A stretch of DNA of 33,090 nucleotides from Candidatus Nomurabacteria bacterium. GTDB taxonomy: Bacteria > Patescibacteriota > Minisyncoccia > Phycocordibacterales > UBA2100. The notes beneath the pieces were generated by a model, which saw only the letters and a program-made list of their open reading frames with translations, was not told the origin of the DNA and ran no database searches. A program made the position numbers and the translations under genes. Below are positions 1 to 6,780 of the stretch, one piece after another. Each line of letters begins with the position of its first letter. Positions within the stretch are counted from its first letter, which is position 1. The stretch is taken from contig CALRIB010000002.1 of the NCBI GenBank assembly GCA_943359705.1, forward strand, positions 1 through 33,090. The letters are read 5' to 3'.

Positions 1-386
1 ACGGCCATTCATTTGTCGGCAGATTCGGGCGCTACTTCGGTATTAACGATGAAACGGTCTCGAAGGCCAAGCGGGTATTTCACCTCTACCACGACTGGAT
101 AATTTTTATATCCAAACTCACCGCAGGTTTCGGTTTTGCGCCGGCAATCTTTTTTACCGCCGGCCTCTCCCATGTCCCCTTCCGCCGTTACATGGTGCTG
201 AATGTCGCGGGACAAATCGTGTGGACGGGCGGACTCTTGGCTGTCGGATACTTCCTCGGACACCTTTACTCGCAGATAGGTAGCACCATCGAAAAGGTTT
301 TGAGCATCGGATTCATTCTTTTCGTACTCGTCGCACTTTTTGCTTTCGCGCGCTTTATGCGCGGCCGGCTTGAGCGCGTGCAATAG
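1..386 (+). CDS. DedA/VTT-family membrane protein, C-terminal part (5' truncated by window edge)
   Basis: The open frame runs from base 3 to a TAG at 384-386 with no start in view, so only the last 127 residues are seen. They fit the C-terminal half of DedA/SNARE-associated (VTT) proteins: a GRFGRYFG segment, then a helix around FISKLTAGFGFAPAIFF where DedA proteins have their conserved re-entrant segment, then a hydrophobic helix ending in VGYFLGHLY, and a last helix before a basic tail. DedA proteins are polytopic inner-membrane proteins implicated in lipid flipping and membrane homeostasis. The usual RF.PG.R motif is weak here, so this may be a divergent member. The gene converges on the glycosyltransferase and their 3' ends overlap by 32 bp, leaving no room for a terminator. 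The family call is moderately sure and the substrate is unknown. Confidence 0.72.
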   Translation, partial: GHSFVGRFGRYFGINDETVSKAKRVFHLYHDWIIFISKLTAGFGFAPAIFFTAGLSHVPFRRYMVLNVAGQIVWTGGLLAVGYFLGHLYSQIGSTIEKVLSIGFILFVLVALFAFARFMRGRLERVQ

Positions 387-1554
387 TGTCGGCGTAGACA
401 CGCTCCCACACAGCCGCCACCGCCTCCGGCGAAAATTGTGAACCGAACCGGTAGGCGCCTTCGCCGAGTTGTTCGCGCAGTTCACTATCTTGAAGCAGCG
501 TGGTCATCTTCTGCGCGAAGTCTGCACTGTCGAGCGAGCGTGCGCGAAAACCCGCAGTCTCCGGCGTGTACTCATGGAGCGAACGCCAATCGGCACTCAC
601 GGCCGGCAAGCCACATATAAAGGCCTGCAGAAGCACCATGCTTTGCGTTTCCGATGTGCTCGCGATAGAAAATACCTCCGAGGCCGCGTATGCCTCCGCG
701 AGTGCAGCCTGGCTGAGCGTGCCGAGGAAGCGAACACTTTTCTCAATGCCAAGCTCGGTGACGAGTGCCCGCAATCGCGCCTCGTCTCGTCCGTGCCCCG
801 CGAGCGCAAGCATCGCATTCGGAATTTTCGCGCGCACCTGCCCTATCGCACGCAAAAGCACATCGATATTTTTTTCCCTGCCGAGACGGCCGGCGTAGAT
901 GACGGTCGAATCGGAAAATCCGAATTTCTTTTTTAGTGCATCGCGTTCCTCGCGTGTGCGCTTTTGAAAAATAGTCGTGTCTATCGGATTGGAAACGGGT
1001 TCGTGCGGCGCCTTGAGTCCGTACTGCGCCATCTCATCGAGCACCGAATGTGAAGGACCGGTCACAAAATCGCATCGGTTGTAATACCAGATTACTGCTT
1101 TCAACGTAAGGCGGCCGAGCAACTCCGCCGCAAACGGCGCATAGACCATAAATTCCCGCACGGCAGAATGATTGGTGCCGACCATCGGGATGCGGAGTTT
1201 GCGCGAAGCGCGCAGTGCCTCGATACCGAGCCCAAAAAATGTTTGCGTATGGATGATGTCCGGCTTAAATTCCCGTAAAAGCCGCCAGCGGGTGAACGTC
1301 GGCAGCACCAAACGCGACTGCAGATTGGAGCCCTTCACCAAAAGCGACGGCACGCGCGTGATGCGCACATTCTTGCCGAGGTCAATTTCTTTTTCCGGCA
1401 CATGCGAGAGCGCATAATCACTTGGCGAGGCACTTGGCACGACACAGAGCACCTGGTGTCCGCGACCCCCAAGTGTTTTGGCCAAAAGCTGCACCGAATC
1501 CTGTATCCCGCCGAGTTCAGGATAAAAACCGTCGGTAAAAATGGCGACGCGCAT
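355..1554 (-). CDS. Glycosyltransferase family 4 (GT-B fold)
   Basis: This 399-aa protein has the full two-Rossmann GT-B layout. The N-terminus (FTDGFYPELGGIQ) carries the acceptor-side Gly-Gly loop typical of GT4 enzymes, and PDIIHTQTFFG plus GTNHS follow in the first domain. The nucleotide-sugar domain opens with VIYAGRLGREKNIDVLL, continues with LALAGHGRDE and FLGTLSQ, and has an EX7E-like segment around SETQSMVLLQAF, where the usual first Glu context is altered. Known relatives transfer sugars from NDP- or GDP-donors to lipids or glycans of the envelope; no specific substrate can be read here. A TAGCAT hexamer at 1561-1566 sits 6 nt before the ATG, implying a leaderless mRNA. The gene is not visibly coupled to the hydrolase upstream, which ends 23 bp away. 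Confidence 0.9.
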   Translation of the reverse strand: MRVAIFTDGFYPELGGIQDSVQLLAKTLGGRGHQVLCVVPSASPSDYALSHVPEKEIDLGKNVRITRVPSLLVKGSNLQSRLVLPTFTRWRLLREFKPDIIHTQTFFGLGIEALRASRKLRIPMVGTNHSAVREFMVYAPFAAELLGRLTLKAVIWYYNRCDFVTGPSHSVLDEMAQYGLKAPHEPVSNPIDTTIFQKRTREERDALKKKFGFSDSTVIYAGRLGREKNIDVLLRAIGQVRAKIPNAMLALAGHGRDEARLRALVTELGIEKSVRFLGTLSQAALAEAYAASEVFSIASTSETQSMVLLQAFICGLPAVSADWRSLHEYTPETAGFRARSLDSADFAQKMTTLLQDSELREQLGEGAYRFGSQFSPEAVAAVWERVYADTIARAQAGRA

Positions 1555-1577
1555 GAGGAAATGCTATCACGCCCGGC

Positions 1578-2390
1578 TTATCCCAATGTCTCTCTCAAGT
1601 AGTTCGTGATTATTTCGCGTGCTTCGTCGGGCTTCACGATGGGAAAGACGTGGCTCGTGTTTTCCAAGATAACGAGGCGTGCGTTTGACATATTTTTGGC
1701 GAGACGCAGTGCGGACACGAGCGGACTTATCTGGTCATGCCGGCCATGCATGATGAGCGACGGCACTTTGATGTCTCTCCAGAGCGGGTCGAGGTCGCGC
1801 GCGTACCCGTGGTCGAGGCAGAAAAGCCACGCGTGCCATGTGGTGTTGGGAATGTCTTGGAAAATACGACGCATGTTCCAATCCCCCGCTCGCGGGAATT
1901 TGGAATAATCGATGTGTCGTCCCGCTGCGTTCGAATACGAGAACAGTCGGCAGACGGAAGCTGCTACGTGGACGATGAGGCGGGATATGCGCGTGAGAAA
2001 AATGGAATAGATACCGTATACGGTACTCATGAAAATAGCCGCTCGGACTTTTTCAGGATGCCGTCTGATGAGCAGTACTGCCGGAAGCACCGCGAATGAT
2101 TGCGAAAGCACGACGTAGGAATTCACTCCGAGTTTCGCAAGAAGCAGTTCGAGGTCCTCGACCAGTGTTTCGAGTTCGTACTCCTCGTACCTACCGGGCT
2201 TCAGCGATTTGCCGTGTCCGCGCAAATCGGGAGTGATGACGTTGTATTCCCTCTCCCACACCGGCTCGTACCGTGCCCACGCCGATGAGCTGCCCGAGAG
2301 TCCGTGGATGAGGAGGAGCGTGGTGCGCTCCGGGCGAAAGTCGTTGGTGCGGTAGTAGATGCCGCGCTCGGTGAAAAAATGTTCGTTCAT
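1578..2390 (-). CDS. Alpha/beta hydrolase
   Basis: The 270-aa reading frame from ATG 2390 has the alpha/beta-hydrolase core: LLIHG near residues 27-30 for the oxyanion region, DLRGHGKS at about 55-62, a nucleophile elbow, an acid in HGRHDQISP and a terminal His in ENTSHVFP. The elbow reads S-Q-S-F-A rather than the usual G-x-S-x-G, so Ser98 is the likely nucleophile with both glycines replaced by small residues. A longer upstream frame exists, but ATG 2390 forms an ATGA overlap with the stop of the preceding membrane-protein gene, which decides the start and implies translational coupling. The substrate cannot be predicted; esterase, lipase-like or C-C hydrolase activities all occur in this superfamily. 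Confidence 0.88.
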   Translation of the reverse strand: MNEHFFTERGIYYRTNDFRPERTTLLLIHGLSGSSSAWARYEPVWEREYNVITPDLRGHGKSLKPGRYEEYELETLVEDLELLLAKLGVNSYVVLSQSFAVLPAVLLIRRHPEKVRAAIFMSTVYGIYSIFLTRISRLIVHVAASVCRLFSYSNAAGRHIDYSKFPRAGDWNMRRIFQDIPNTTWHAWLFCLDHGYARDLDPLWRDIKVPSLIMHGRHDQISPLVSALRLAKNMSNARLVILENTSHVFPIVKPDEAREIITNYLRETLG

Positions 2391-2752
2391 GCGTGGCCAA
2401 GAAAATGATCGAGGGAAGCGACCATGCGACGGATTGCGATGAAGACGTACGCCCACAAGAACGGCAACCAGAGCGGCATCACTCCAAAAAAAGACGTGCG
2501 CTCGAATTTCTCGACACCGGTGGAGACGAACAGGTATTCAGAAATGCAGAGCATCACAAATCCGAATGCCATAAAAATGAGGTCTTTTTTGTTCTGGCCT
2601 GCTGCGAGCGCGGCGAGAATGAAAAGTGTGTAAATCGCGGTCAGTATGAAATCATTTTGTATGAGGGGAATGAGCCCGATCATGACGAGGACGGGAAGTG
2701 CATTCGCGACGAACCGCGTAAATAACCCTATTTGAGCAATGATACGCGGCAT
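2387..2752 (-). CDS. Small polytopic membrane protein (four predicted helices), function unknown
   Basis: The 121-aa product is almost wholly hydrophobic, with four helices separated by short loops. The last loop and helix (a Glu-Tyr pair, then PLWLPFLWAYVF and IAIRR) recall DUF2878-like membrane proteins, but I cannot confirm the family. ATG 2752 is preferred over a GTG two codons upstream because a perfect TATACT (2760-2765) lies 7 nt before it, which makes the mRNA leaderless and would put the GTG against the -10 box. The stop overlaps the start of the alpha/beta hydrolase by ATGA, so the two form a small operon. A joint role in lipid or membrane modification is only a guess from that coupling. 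Confidence 0.7.
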   Translation of the reverse strand: MPRIIAQIGLFTRFVANALPVLVMIGLIPLIQNDFILTAIYTLFILAALAAGQNKKDLIFMAFGFVMLCISEYLFVSTGVEKFERTSFFGVMPLWLPFLWAYVFIAIRRMVASLDHFLGHA

Positions 2753-2782
2753 TCGCACAAGTATATATCTTCTGGGAGAACC

Positions 2783-3136
2783 GGGAATCGGTCAGGAATA
2801 ATTATTTCGCCGCCGCGAAATAATTTTCACGACCCTGGCTCGGCATTTTTCGTACTCGAAAAATATGCCTGCGCCTTTCGATTCCCTCACCATAGGTGCG
2901 AAGGCACCTATGGTGCGTCCGCCTTCACTTCGTTCAGGGCGGCCGTCGGGAATCTCCCTCGCCTCTCGGTTCGCCGCCGCGAGGAATCGGTCACAGATAT
3001 CCCATCCGCCGCCGCGGATGGGATTCCGCGACCCCGGCTCGCGGTTTCGGCCGCTGCCGAAACATCGCTGCGCCTTTCGATTCCCTCACCATAGGTGCGA
3101 AGGCACCTATGGTGCGTCCGCCTTCACTTCGTTCAG
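2783..3136 (-). repeat. Tandem pair of structured elements (units A1, A2) downstream of tRNA-His
   Basis: Two units with a 199-bp period follow tRNA-His, read here in the tRNA direction. An 86-bp block is identical at 2869-2954 and 3068-3153; the second block ends inside tRNA-His, so the first contains a 17-bp copy (2938-2954) of the tRNA 3' end. Each unit has hairpin H3 (12 bp, loop CTTC; 2888-2915 and 3087-3114), then an outer stem S0 made of GGGAATCG and its complement (2879-2886 with 2783-2790; 3078-3084 with 2983-2989). S0 encloses hairpin H2, a linker GAGCCRGGGTCG, and hairpin H1 (2800-2825 and 2999-3024, 11-12 bp, loop GGCG), then TGAC. The H1 and H2 arms differ between units but keep pairing, length, loop and a two-base AT bulge in H2. 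No protein gene is credible in this stretch. Confidence 0.85.
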
Positions 3137-3209
3137 GGCGGCCGTCGGGAATCGAACCCGAATTGAGAGCTCCACAAGCTCCAGTGTGAACCGTTACACC
3201 ACGGTCGCC
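3137..3209 (-). tRNA. tRNA-His(GTG)
   Basis: A full cloverleaf folds on the minus strand. The D stem GTGT/ACAC, anticodon stem GGAGC/GCTCT with loop TTGTGGA (anticodon GTG), and T stem TCGGG/CCCGA are all present. Base 3209 supplies an encoded G-1 opposite C73, as expected for tRNA-His. The acceptor stem has one A4-C69 mismatch. No CCA is encoded; CCT follows the discriminator. The 3' end is the source of the 17-bp duplication in the downstream repeat. Confidence 0.95.
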
Positions 3210-3258
3210 ATACGAACAATCGCTTTATAGCAGATTTGGAGAGAGAACGCGATAAAAC

Positions 3259-3287
3259 GCAGCGCCGCCCCGAAGGGGCGGCGCTGC
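3259..3287 (-). terminator. Rho-independent terminator after the DUF4383 gene
   Basis: A 13-bp perfect GC-rich stem with loop TTC on the minus strand is followed by GTTTTATC. It lies 18 bp past the stop of the DUF4383 gene and separates it from the tRNA-His locus. Confidence 0.85.
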
Positions 3288-3305
3288 AAAACACGAACGG
3301 AAATA

Positions 3306-3689
3306 CTACATCGCACCCTGCATTGCCATTCCGTTCCCCTCCTTCATGCCGAAGCCGGCATAGAGAGCGACGACCGCGATCGCGAGGTGAAGGACGTTGT
3401 CGGCCATGTTGACCATGATGAGGCCGAGCACCGAGTCGCCCTGCACGAATCCGAGCACCGTGACGAGTCCGTAGACAACGCCAAAAACCTGAAAGTAAAG
3501 GCGCGTCGGAAACATCCCGTACACCGCGGCGAGTGCCGCAAGACCCGAGAGAAGGTGTATGACGTTGTGCAGACCGTCGACCTCAAAGAGACCGAGAAGC
3601 ATGCCGTTGCTTGTGAGACCCGGTATGAATCCGGCAATACCCACGACCACGAACACGATTCCGAAAATCCAACCTAATTTGTTAACCAT
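3306..3689 (-). CDS. DUF4383-family membrane protein
   Basis: The 127-aa product has four membrane helices and the DUF4383 signature pattern: a first helix ending in VGIAGFIPG, then GLFEVDGLHNVIHLLSGLA, GVVYGLVTVLGFVQGDS and a final NMADNVLHLAIAVVALYAGF. The repeated Asn-x-x-His pairs (HNVIHLL and DNVLHLA) are the conserved polar residues of the family. Its biochemical role is not known. TAGTCT at 3699-3704, 9 nt before the ATG, is a possible -10 element. A strong terminator follows, so the gene appears monocistronic. The family assignment rests on motif spacing rather than a search. Confidence 0.82.
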   Translation of the reverse strand: MVNKLGWIFGIVFVVVGIAGFIPGLTSNGMLLGLFEVDGLHNVIHLLSGLAALAAVYGMFPTRLYFQVFGVVYGLVTVLGFVQGDSVLGLIMVNMADNVLHLAIAVVALYAGFGMKEGNGMAMQGAM

Positions 3690-3777
3690 ATATTTTGTAG
3701 ACTAAAAGCTGCTATATCGACCCCTGTACTCACCAATTGTGAAGCCTGCTCACGGGGAGTCAACCCCGGATTGGTAC

Positions 3778-4887
3778 TTATTTAACCTCGGTCTCCAGAT
3801 GGACCGGGCTCGACGTGGCAACAACGTTGAACGCCACGCGCCCGATGGTCTGTCCGAATGAGGTAATGACGTTGACGCGCCAACTCCCCGCGGCAGGATT
3901 CGTCTTCACGGAGTAGCCGCGGTACCCGCCGTCGCGTCCGCCGACGATGTAGAACGGTACCGTTTCCTCCGTCACCCAGGCCTTGCGGGATTCGTCGTAA
4001 AGCTGCCACTCATGGAAGATGGTGGTCGTGAGGTCGGTCGGCGCGAAGATGGCGGTGAAGACATACGCCGGCTCGTTGGGTGCGCGGTGGAAGGTGATGT
4101 TGTAGCGAAGGAAACTTTCGTACCACGGAAGCGGCTCGTAAAAAAGACGGTACTCGTCGCCCGTACGCACGACGCCGTGGTACACGCCGGCGTCTTTGAG
4201 TGCGAGCGGGAGCGGCGGTATCGCGCCCGTGAAATATAAAATGTTGAACGTCACGAAAATAACGGCGACGATGCGCGCCACGCGCGTACGCTCACTCGCC
4301 GCACGCTCGGGCGTAAAGTACGCGAGAAGATAATAGAACCCGGTAATCGCACCGAGGCTCACCACTCCGCTTGCGATAAACATGTACGGCCCGATTTCCC
4401 GAAAGACGACGGGCAAAAAGAAAATGAGAAAGGAAAAAAGTACCGTAAAGAAAATGCCGAGCTGGAACGGAAAACGGCGATAGGAGCGGACGAATCGCTC
4501 GTTGCCGAGCAAAAGCCCTGCGATGAGCAATACAAATATCCAACTCGTTTGGTACGCCGCGCTACGCGAGTAGAGCGAAAGGTAGCCGCTAAAGAGTCCG
4601 CCGAATGCGAATTGCGCAACGACCGGAATGAGCGGGGTTATTTTCAGTATCCACTTCTGCTGCAGACGACCTGTTTCGATGACATTGAGCAGAATGATGC
4701 AACACCCTGCGAGGACCAGGTAAAAAAAGAGCAGCGCATTACTCGTCCAGAGGTCGACACGACGCAAAAGAATGAGGTTGTCAGCCAAAAATCCGCCCAC
4801 CAGCGAGAAGGGCGATATGTAGCGCATGTACCACTCCGCCAGTTCTTCGACGTTCTTCGGCAGCTTTGGGAGTCGCGGGCGAGGCAT
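3778..4887 (-). CDS. DUF2914-domain membrane protein
   Basis: The start is set at ATG 4887 (MPRPRLPKLP), one base past the stop of the adenosyltransferase gene; a longer frame would sit inside that gene. The 369-aa product begins with a cytoplasmic segment, then has seven or eight hydrophobic helices up to about residue 245, followed by an extracytoplasmic beta-rich domain. That domain carries the DUF2914 features: a Thr-Thr-x-Ile-x-His-x-Trp strand (TTTIFHEWQLYDE), a GGRDGGYRGYS loop and the SWRVNVITSFGQTIGRVAF strand pair. DUF2914 proteins are envelope proteins of unknown function that are frequent in CPR genomes. The tight coupling to a corrinoid enzyme has no obvious functional reason and may only reflect compact packing. 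Confidence 0.85.
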   Translation of the reverse strand: MPRPRLPKLPKNVEELAEWYMRYISPFSLVGGFLADNLILLRRVDLWTSNALLFFYLVLAGCCIILLNVIETGRLQQKWILKITPLIPVVAQFAFGGLFSGYLSLYSRSAAYQTSWIFVLLIAGLLLGNERFVRSYRRFPFQLGIFFTVLFSFLIFFLPVVFREIGPYMFIASGVVSLGAITGFYYLLAYFTPERAASERTRVARIVAVIFVTFNILYFTGAIPPLPLALKDAGVYHGVVRTGDEYRLFYEPLPWYESFLRYNITFHRAPNEPAYVFTAIFAPTDLTTTIFHEWQLYDESRKAWVTEETVPFYIVGGRDGGYRGYSVKTNPAAGSWRVNVITSFGQTIGRVAFNVVATSSPVHLETEVK

Positions 4888-4888
4888 A

Positions 4889-5449
4889 TCAGGAGCGGTA
4901 CTGCGGCGGATTTTCCCGAATCCCGGCGCGGTGATTGGCGAGGCGGGCGAGGGCGTAGAAAAGCGAGGAGAGACGATTGGCATACGCGCGACTTGATTCT
5001 GATATCAAACGTTCGGCTGACTCATGTAAAGTAACCAACCTTCTTTCCGTTCGTCTCGAGACAGCTCGCGCAATATCAAGACGGGCGGAAAATTCCGTAC
5101 CGCCCGGCACGAGAAATGTTTTTATCTCCGGCAATTCTTTTTCAATATTGTTTATCGTCGCGGAAATTCTCTCGACGCTTTCTTGCGGCACCGACTTTTG
5201 CGCACCCGCGGCTTCCGCCTGGATGGTGAACAAATGGTCCTGCACTTCCTCGAGCACTGCCTTCCCGCTTTTTTCTTCAACAGTAAAATCTCCCGGCACC
5301 GCGACCTTGCACCAGCCGACAATCGTATTTAATTCATCCAACTGTCCGAGCGCCTCAAAAATCGGTGCGGATTTCGACACCCGCACACCCTTTGCAGTAT
5401 CAAAAAGTTTTGTGGTGCCACTATCGCCCTTGCCTGTGAATAACGCCAT
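4889..5449 (-). CDS. PduO-type ATP:cob(I)alamin adenosyltransferase
   Basis: At 186 aa this matches the usual size of PduO/MMAB enzymes, which transfer the 5'-deoxyadenosyl group of ATP to cob(I)alamin to make coenzyme B12. The N-terminal ATP loop TGKGDSGTTKL, the ELN motif in GQLDELNTIVG, the RTERR motif of the active site and the C-terminal ANRLSSLFYALAR helix are all visible. In most family members the last helix reads NRLSD; here the Asp position is Ser, which could weaken or alter corrinoid binding. No B12 biosynthesis genes are in the window, so the protein probably serves salvage for a B12-dependent enzyme such as a class II ribonucleotide reductase encoded elsewhere (inference). It is followed at one base by the DUF2914 gene. 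Confidence 0.9.
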   Translation of the reverse strand: MALFTGKGDSGTTKLFDTAKGVRVSKSAPIFEALGQLDELNTIVGWCKVAVPGDFTVEEKSGKAVLEEVQDHLFTIQAEAAGAQKSVPQESVERISATINNIEKELPEIKTFLVPGGTEFSARLDIARAVSRRTERRLVTLHESAERLISESSRAYANRLSSLFYALARLANHRAGIRENPPQYRS

Positions 5450-5469
5450 AAAATTTCATTGGCCTTTTC

Positions 5470-5515
5470 CCGCCTGCCCCGTAGGCAACGCGAAGCGTTG
5501 TGGTACCGGGGTGAA
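5470..5515. repeat. Intergenic palindrome with CCTGCC motif
   Basis: CAACGC-GAA-GCGTTG forms a hairpin inside an interrupted outer pairing of CCCCG with CGGGG. The left flank GCCTGCC is shared with the palindromes at 10636 and 11436. It lies just upstream of the adenosyltransferase gene. The rest of 5450-5614 shows no gene. Confidence 0.5.
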
Positions 5516-5614
5516 CAATGCCATGCGGCAATCATAGCAAAGGACACGCATAATGAAGTTGCGACAGTTGGTGCGGACTGAGAGCGTTGTGGAGTATGTT
5601 CTGTAGGACAAAAG

Positions 5615-5926
5615 CTACGGCAGTCTCCCTCCGGTCAAGAGCAAGTTCGCCCATCCTACTTGAAGAGCGCTAAACGGGTCGGGTAGGTTGAGGAGAACTA
5701 GTACTCCAACGACAGCGACGAACGCTCCCGTTGTAATGTAAAGATACGTATATTGCTTTTTGAAGTAAAAATACAAAGAGAGGCCGAGAGGGGTGAAGTG
5801 GAGAATCACCGGAGGCAGATATAAAAACAAGATGTTCAGGATAAGGGCAAGTGCTCCCACCGCAGACAGCGCTGCAACAACTAAGACCGCGAGTGCCGGC
5901 ACGATCTGTTCTTTAATGAACGTCAT
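5615..5926 (-). CDS. Small membrane protein translated directly behind tRNA-Leu
   Basis: ATG 5926 (MTFIKEQIVP) gives a 103-aa protein with three hydrophobic stretches: two long helices at about residues 10-32 and 33-50, a Tyr-rich basic turn (FKKQYTYLY), and a third helix to about residue 80. I do not recognise a family. A longer frame reaches into tRNA-Leu and is not plausible. The ATG lies only 3 nt after the tRNA discriminator base, with no space for a promoter or ribosome binding site, so the gene must be co-transcribed with the tRNA; tRNA 3' processing would free a practically leaderless mRNA. Confidence 0.6.
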   Translation of the reverse strand: MTFIKEQIVPALAVLVVAALSAVGALALILNILFLYLPPVILHFTPLGLSLYFYFKKQYTYLYITTGAFVAVVGVLVLLNLPDPFSALQVGWANLLLTGGRLP

Positions 5927-5929
5927 TTG

Positions 5930-6011
5930 TGCCCGGGAGAGGACTTGAACCTCCATGCCTTGCGGCACACGCACCTCAAGCGTGCCAGTCTACCAATTTC
6001 TGCACCCGGGC
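5930..6011 (-). tRNA. tRNA-Leu(GAG)
   Basis: An 82-nt class II tRNA with a GCCCGGG/CCCGGGC acceptor stem, anticodon stem CACGC/GCGTG, loop TTGAGGT (anticodon GAG), a long variable arm closed around TGCC-GCAA-GGCA, and T loop TTCAAGT. Discriminator A73 is followed by CAA, so CCA is not encoded. The LAGLIDADG gene ends 9 bp before its 5' end. Confidence 0.95.
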
Positions 6012-6020
6012 ATTAAAGCC

Positions 6021-6698
6021 TCACAGCTTCTCCTCCACTGTACCCAAAATCTTCTTTAATTTCAATCTCTTCCGAGAAAGACACACGACGCTCTTCGAAT
6101 AGTACATTTTTCTTAAAACGACTAGAGAATCTTTTTTAGCGTACTTTAGCTGGTAGAGCACGCGATTGGCACTTCCCGATGTCACGTGTCCAGATACGCC
6201 TGTCCGTTTTCTTATTTCACTTCGAAGCCAATCAACAAACGATTTGCTAGCAGAAGCGAATATCGTATAGAACATAAAACTTGAACGCCAGCGCGGATCC
6301 CAATAGGCATGAGAACATCCATCACCGTCGTACACTCCCCTAAGAAAATCCCAAAAGTACGCGGGAGGAATTTTCAAAGGACCGATTGTCTTGGACTTTC
6401 TCGGTGTAAGACCTATTGAAAGCAGGAAATCATAAAAGACTACATTTTTGAATTGTACGCGTAGGTATTCTTTTCCATTGCTCCCCTTCTTTTTCGTGAT
6501 ATTGAAATCTACTCCGATACATATACGAAAATTGTCGAGCTGTTCGCGATCTGCAGACGTAAGATCGATGAGCGAGAATGGGGGTGAAAGGCAGCCATCG
6601 GTAGCGAGTAGCCCAATCGCGTAAGCGAGTTTTGCTGACCAGGTTTGATCTATTTTTCTTCTTGCATTAAATCCCGGTTTCGGACCCCGCTTCCCCAT
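6021..6698 (-). CDS. Free-standing LAGLIDADG homing endonuclease
   Basis: The 225-aa protein has two degenerate LAGLIDADG motifs, AYAIGLLATDGCL at residues 25-37 and DFLRGVYDGDGCS at about 117-129, each ending in the metal-binding Asp. This is the single-chain two-repeat architecture. It is not inside an intron or intein, so it is a free-standing homing or maintenance endonuclease. It is visibly more A+T-rich than its neighbours, a sign of recent arrival. TATCAT at 6705-6710 lies 6 nt before the ATG, giving it its own leaderless promoter. It ends 9 bp before the 5' end of tRNA-Leu on the same strand, an arrangement that both HNH genes of this window repeat. Activity and target are unknown. 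Confidence 0.88.
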   Translation of the reverse strand: MGKRGPKPGFNARRKIDQTWSAKLAYAIGLLATDGCLSPPFSLIDLTSADREQLDNFRICIGVDFNITKKKGSNGKEYLRVQFKNVVFYDFLLSIGLTPRKSKTIGPLKIPPAYFWDFLRGVYDGDGCSHAYWDPRWRSSFMFYTIFASASKSFVDWLRSEIRKRTGVSGHVTSGSANRVLYQLKYAKKDSLVVLRKMYYSKSVVCLSRKRLKLKKILGTVEEKL

Positions 6699-6780
6699 CG
6701 CACAATGATATCAGATACTCAAGGTAGTAGCGTCTACCAATTGTTGATAAATAAAAAAACACGAACTCCTCTAAAAACCC

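Noticed and set aside
1..485. 158-codon minus strand frame over the DedA-like gene
   Set aside because: The + strand frame has membrane helices and DedA motifs; the antisense frame has only charged low-complexity sequence.
2888..2915. H3 hairpin as a Rho-independent terminator of tRNA-His
   Set aside because: The 12-bp stem is strong but neither strand has a T run after it; the corresponding hairpin after tRNA-Val does qualify.
2783..3136. CRISPR-like array
   Set aside because: Only two units, a 199-bp period, internal palindromes and tRNA sequence; no spacer-sized unique segments between short repeats and no cas genes.
2732..3230. Three overlapping + strand frames of 97-121 codons in the tRNA-His repeat
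   Set aside because: They arise from the repeated 86-bp block, read through the tRNA and translate to low-complexity Arg/Pro/Ser sequence.
6021..6698. Intron or intein carrying the LAGLIDADG gene
   Set aside because: Both flanks are complete genes (rplS and tRNA-Leu) with no split exon or splice-domain motifs, so the nuclease is free-standing.
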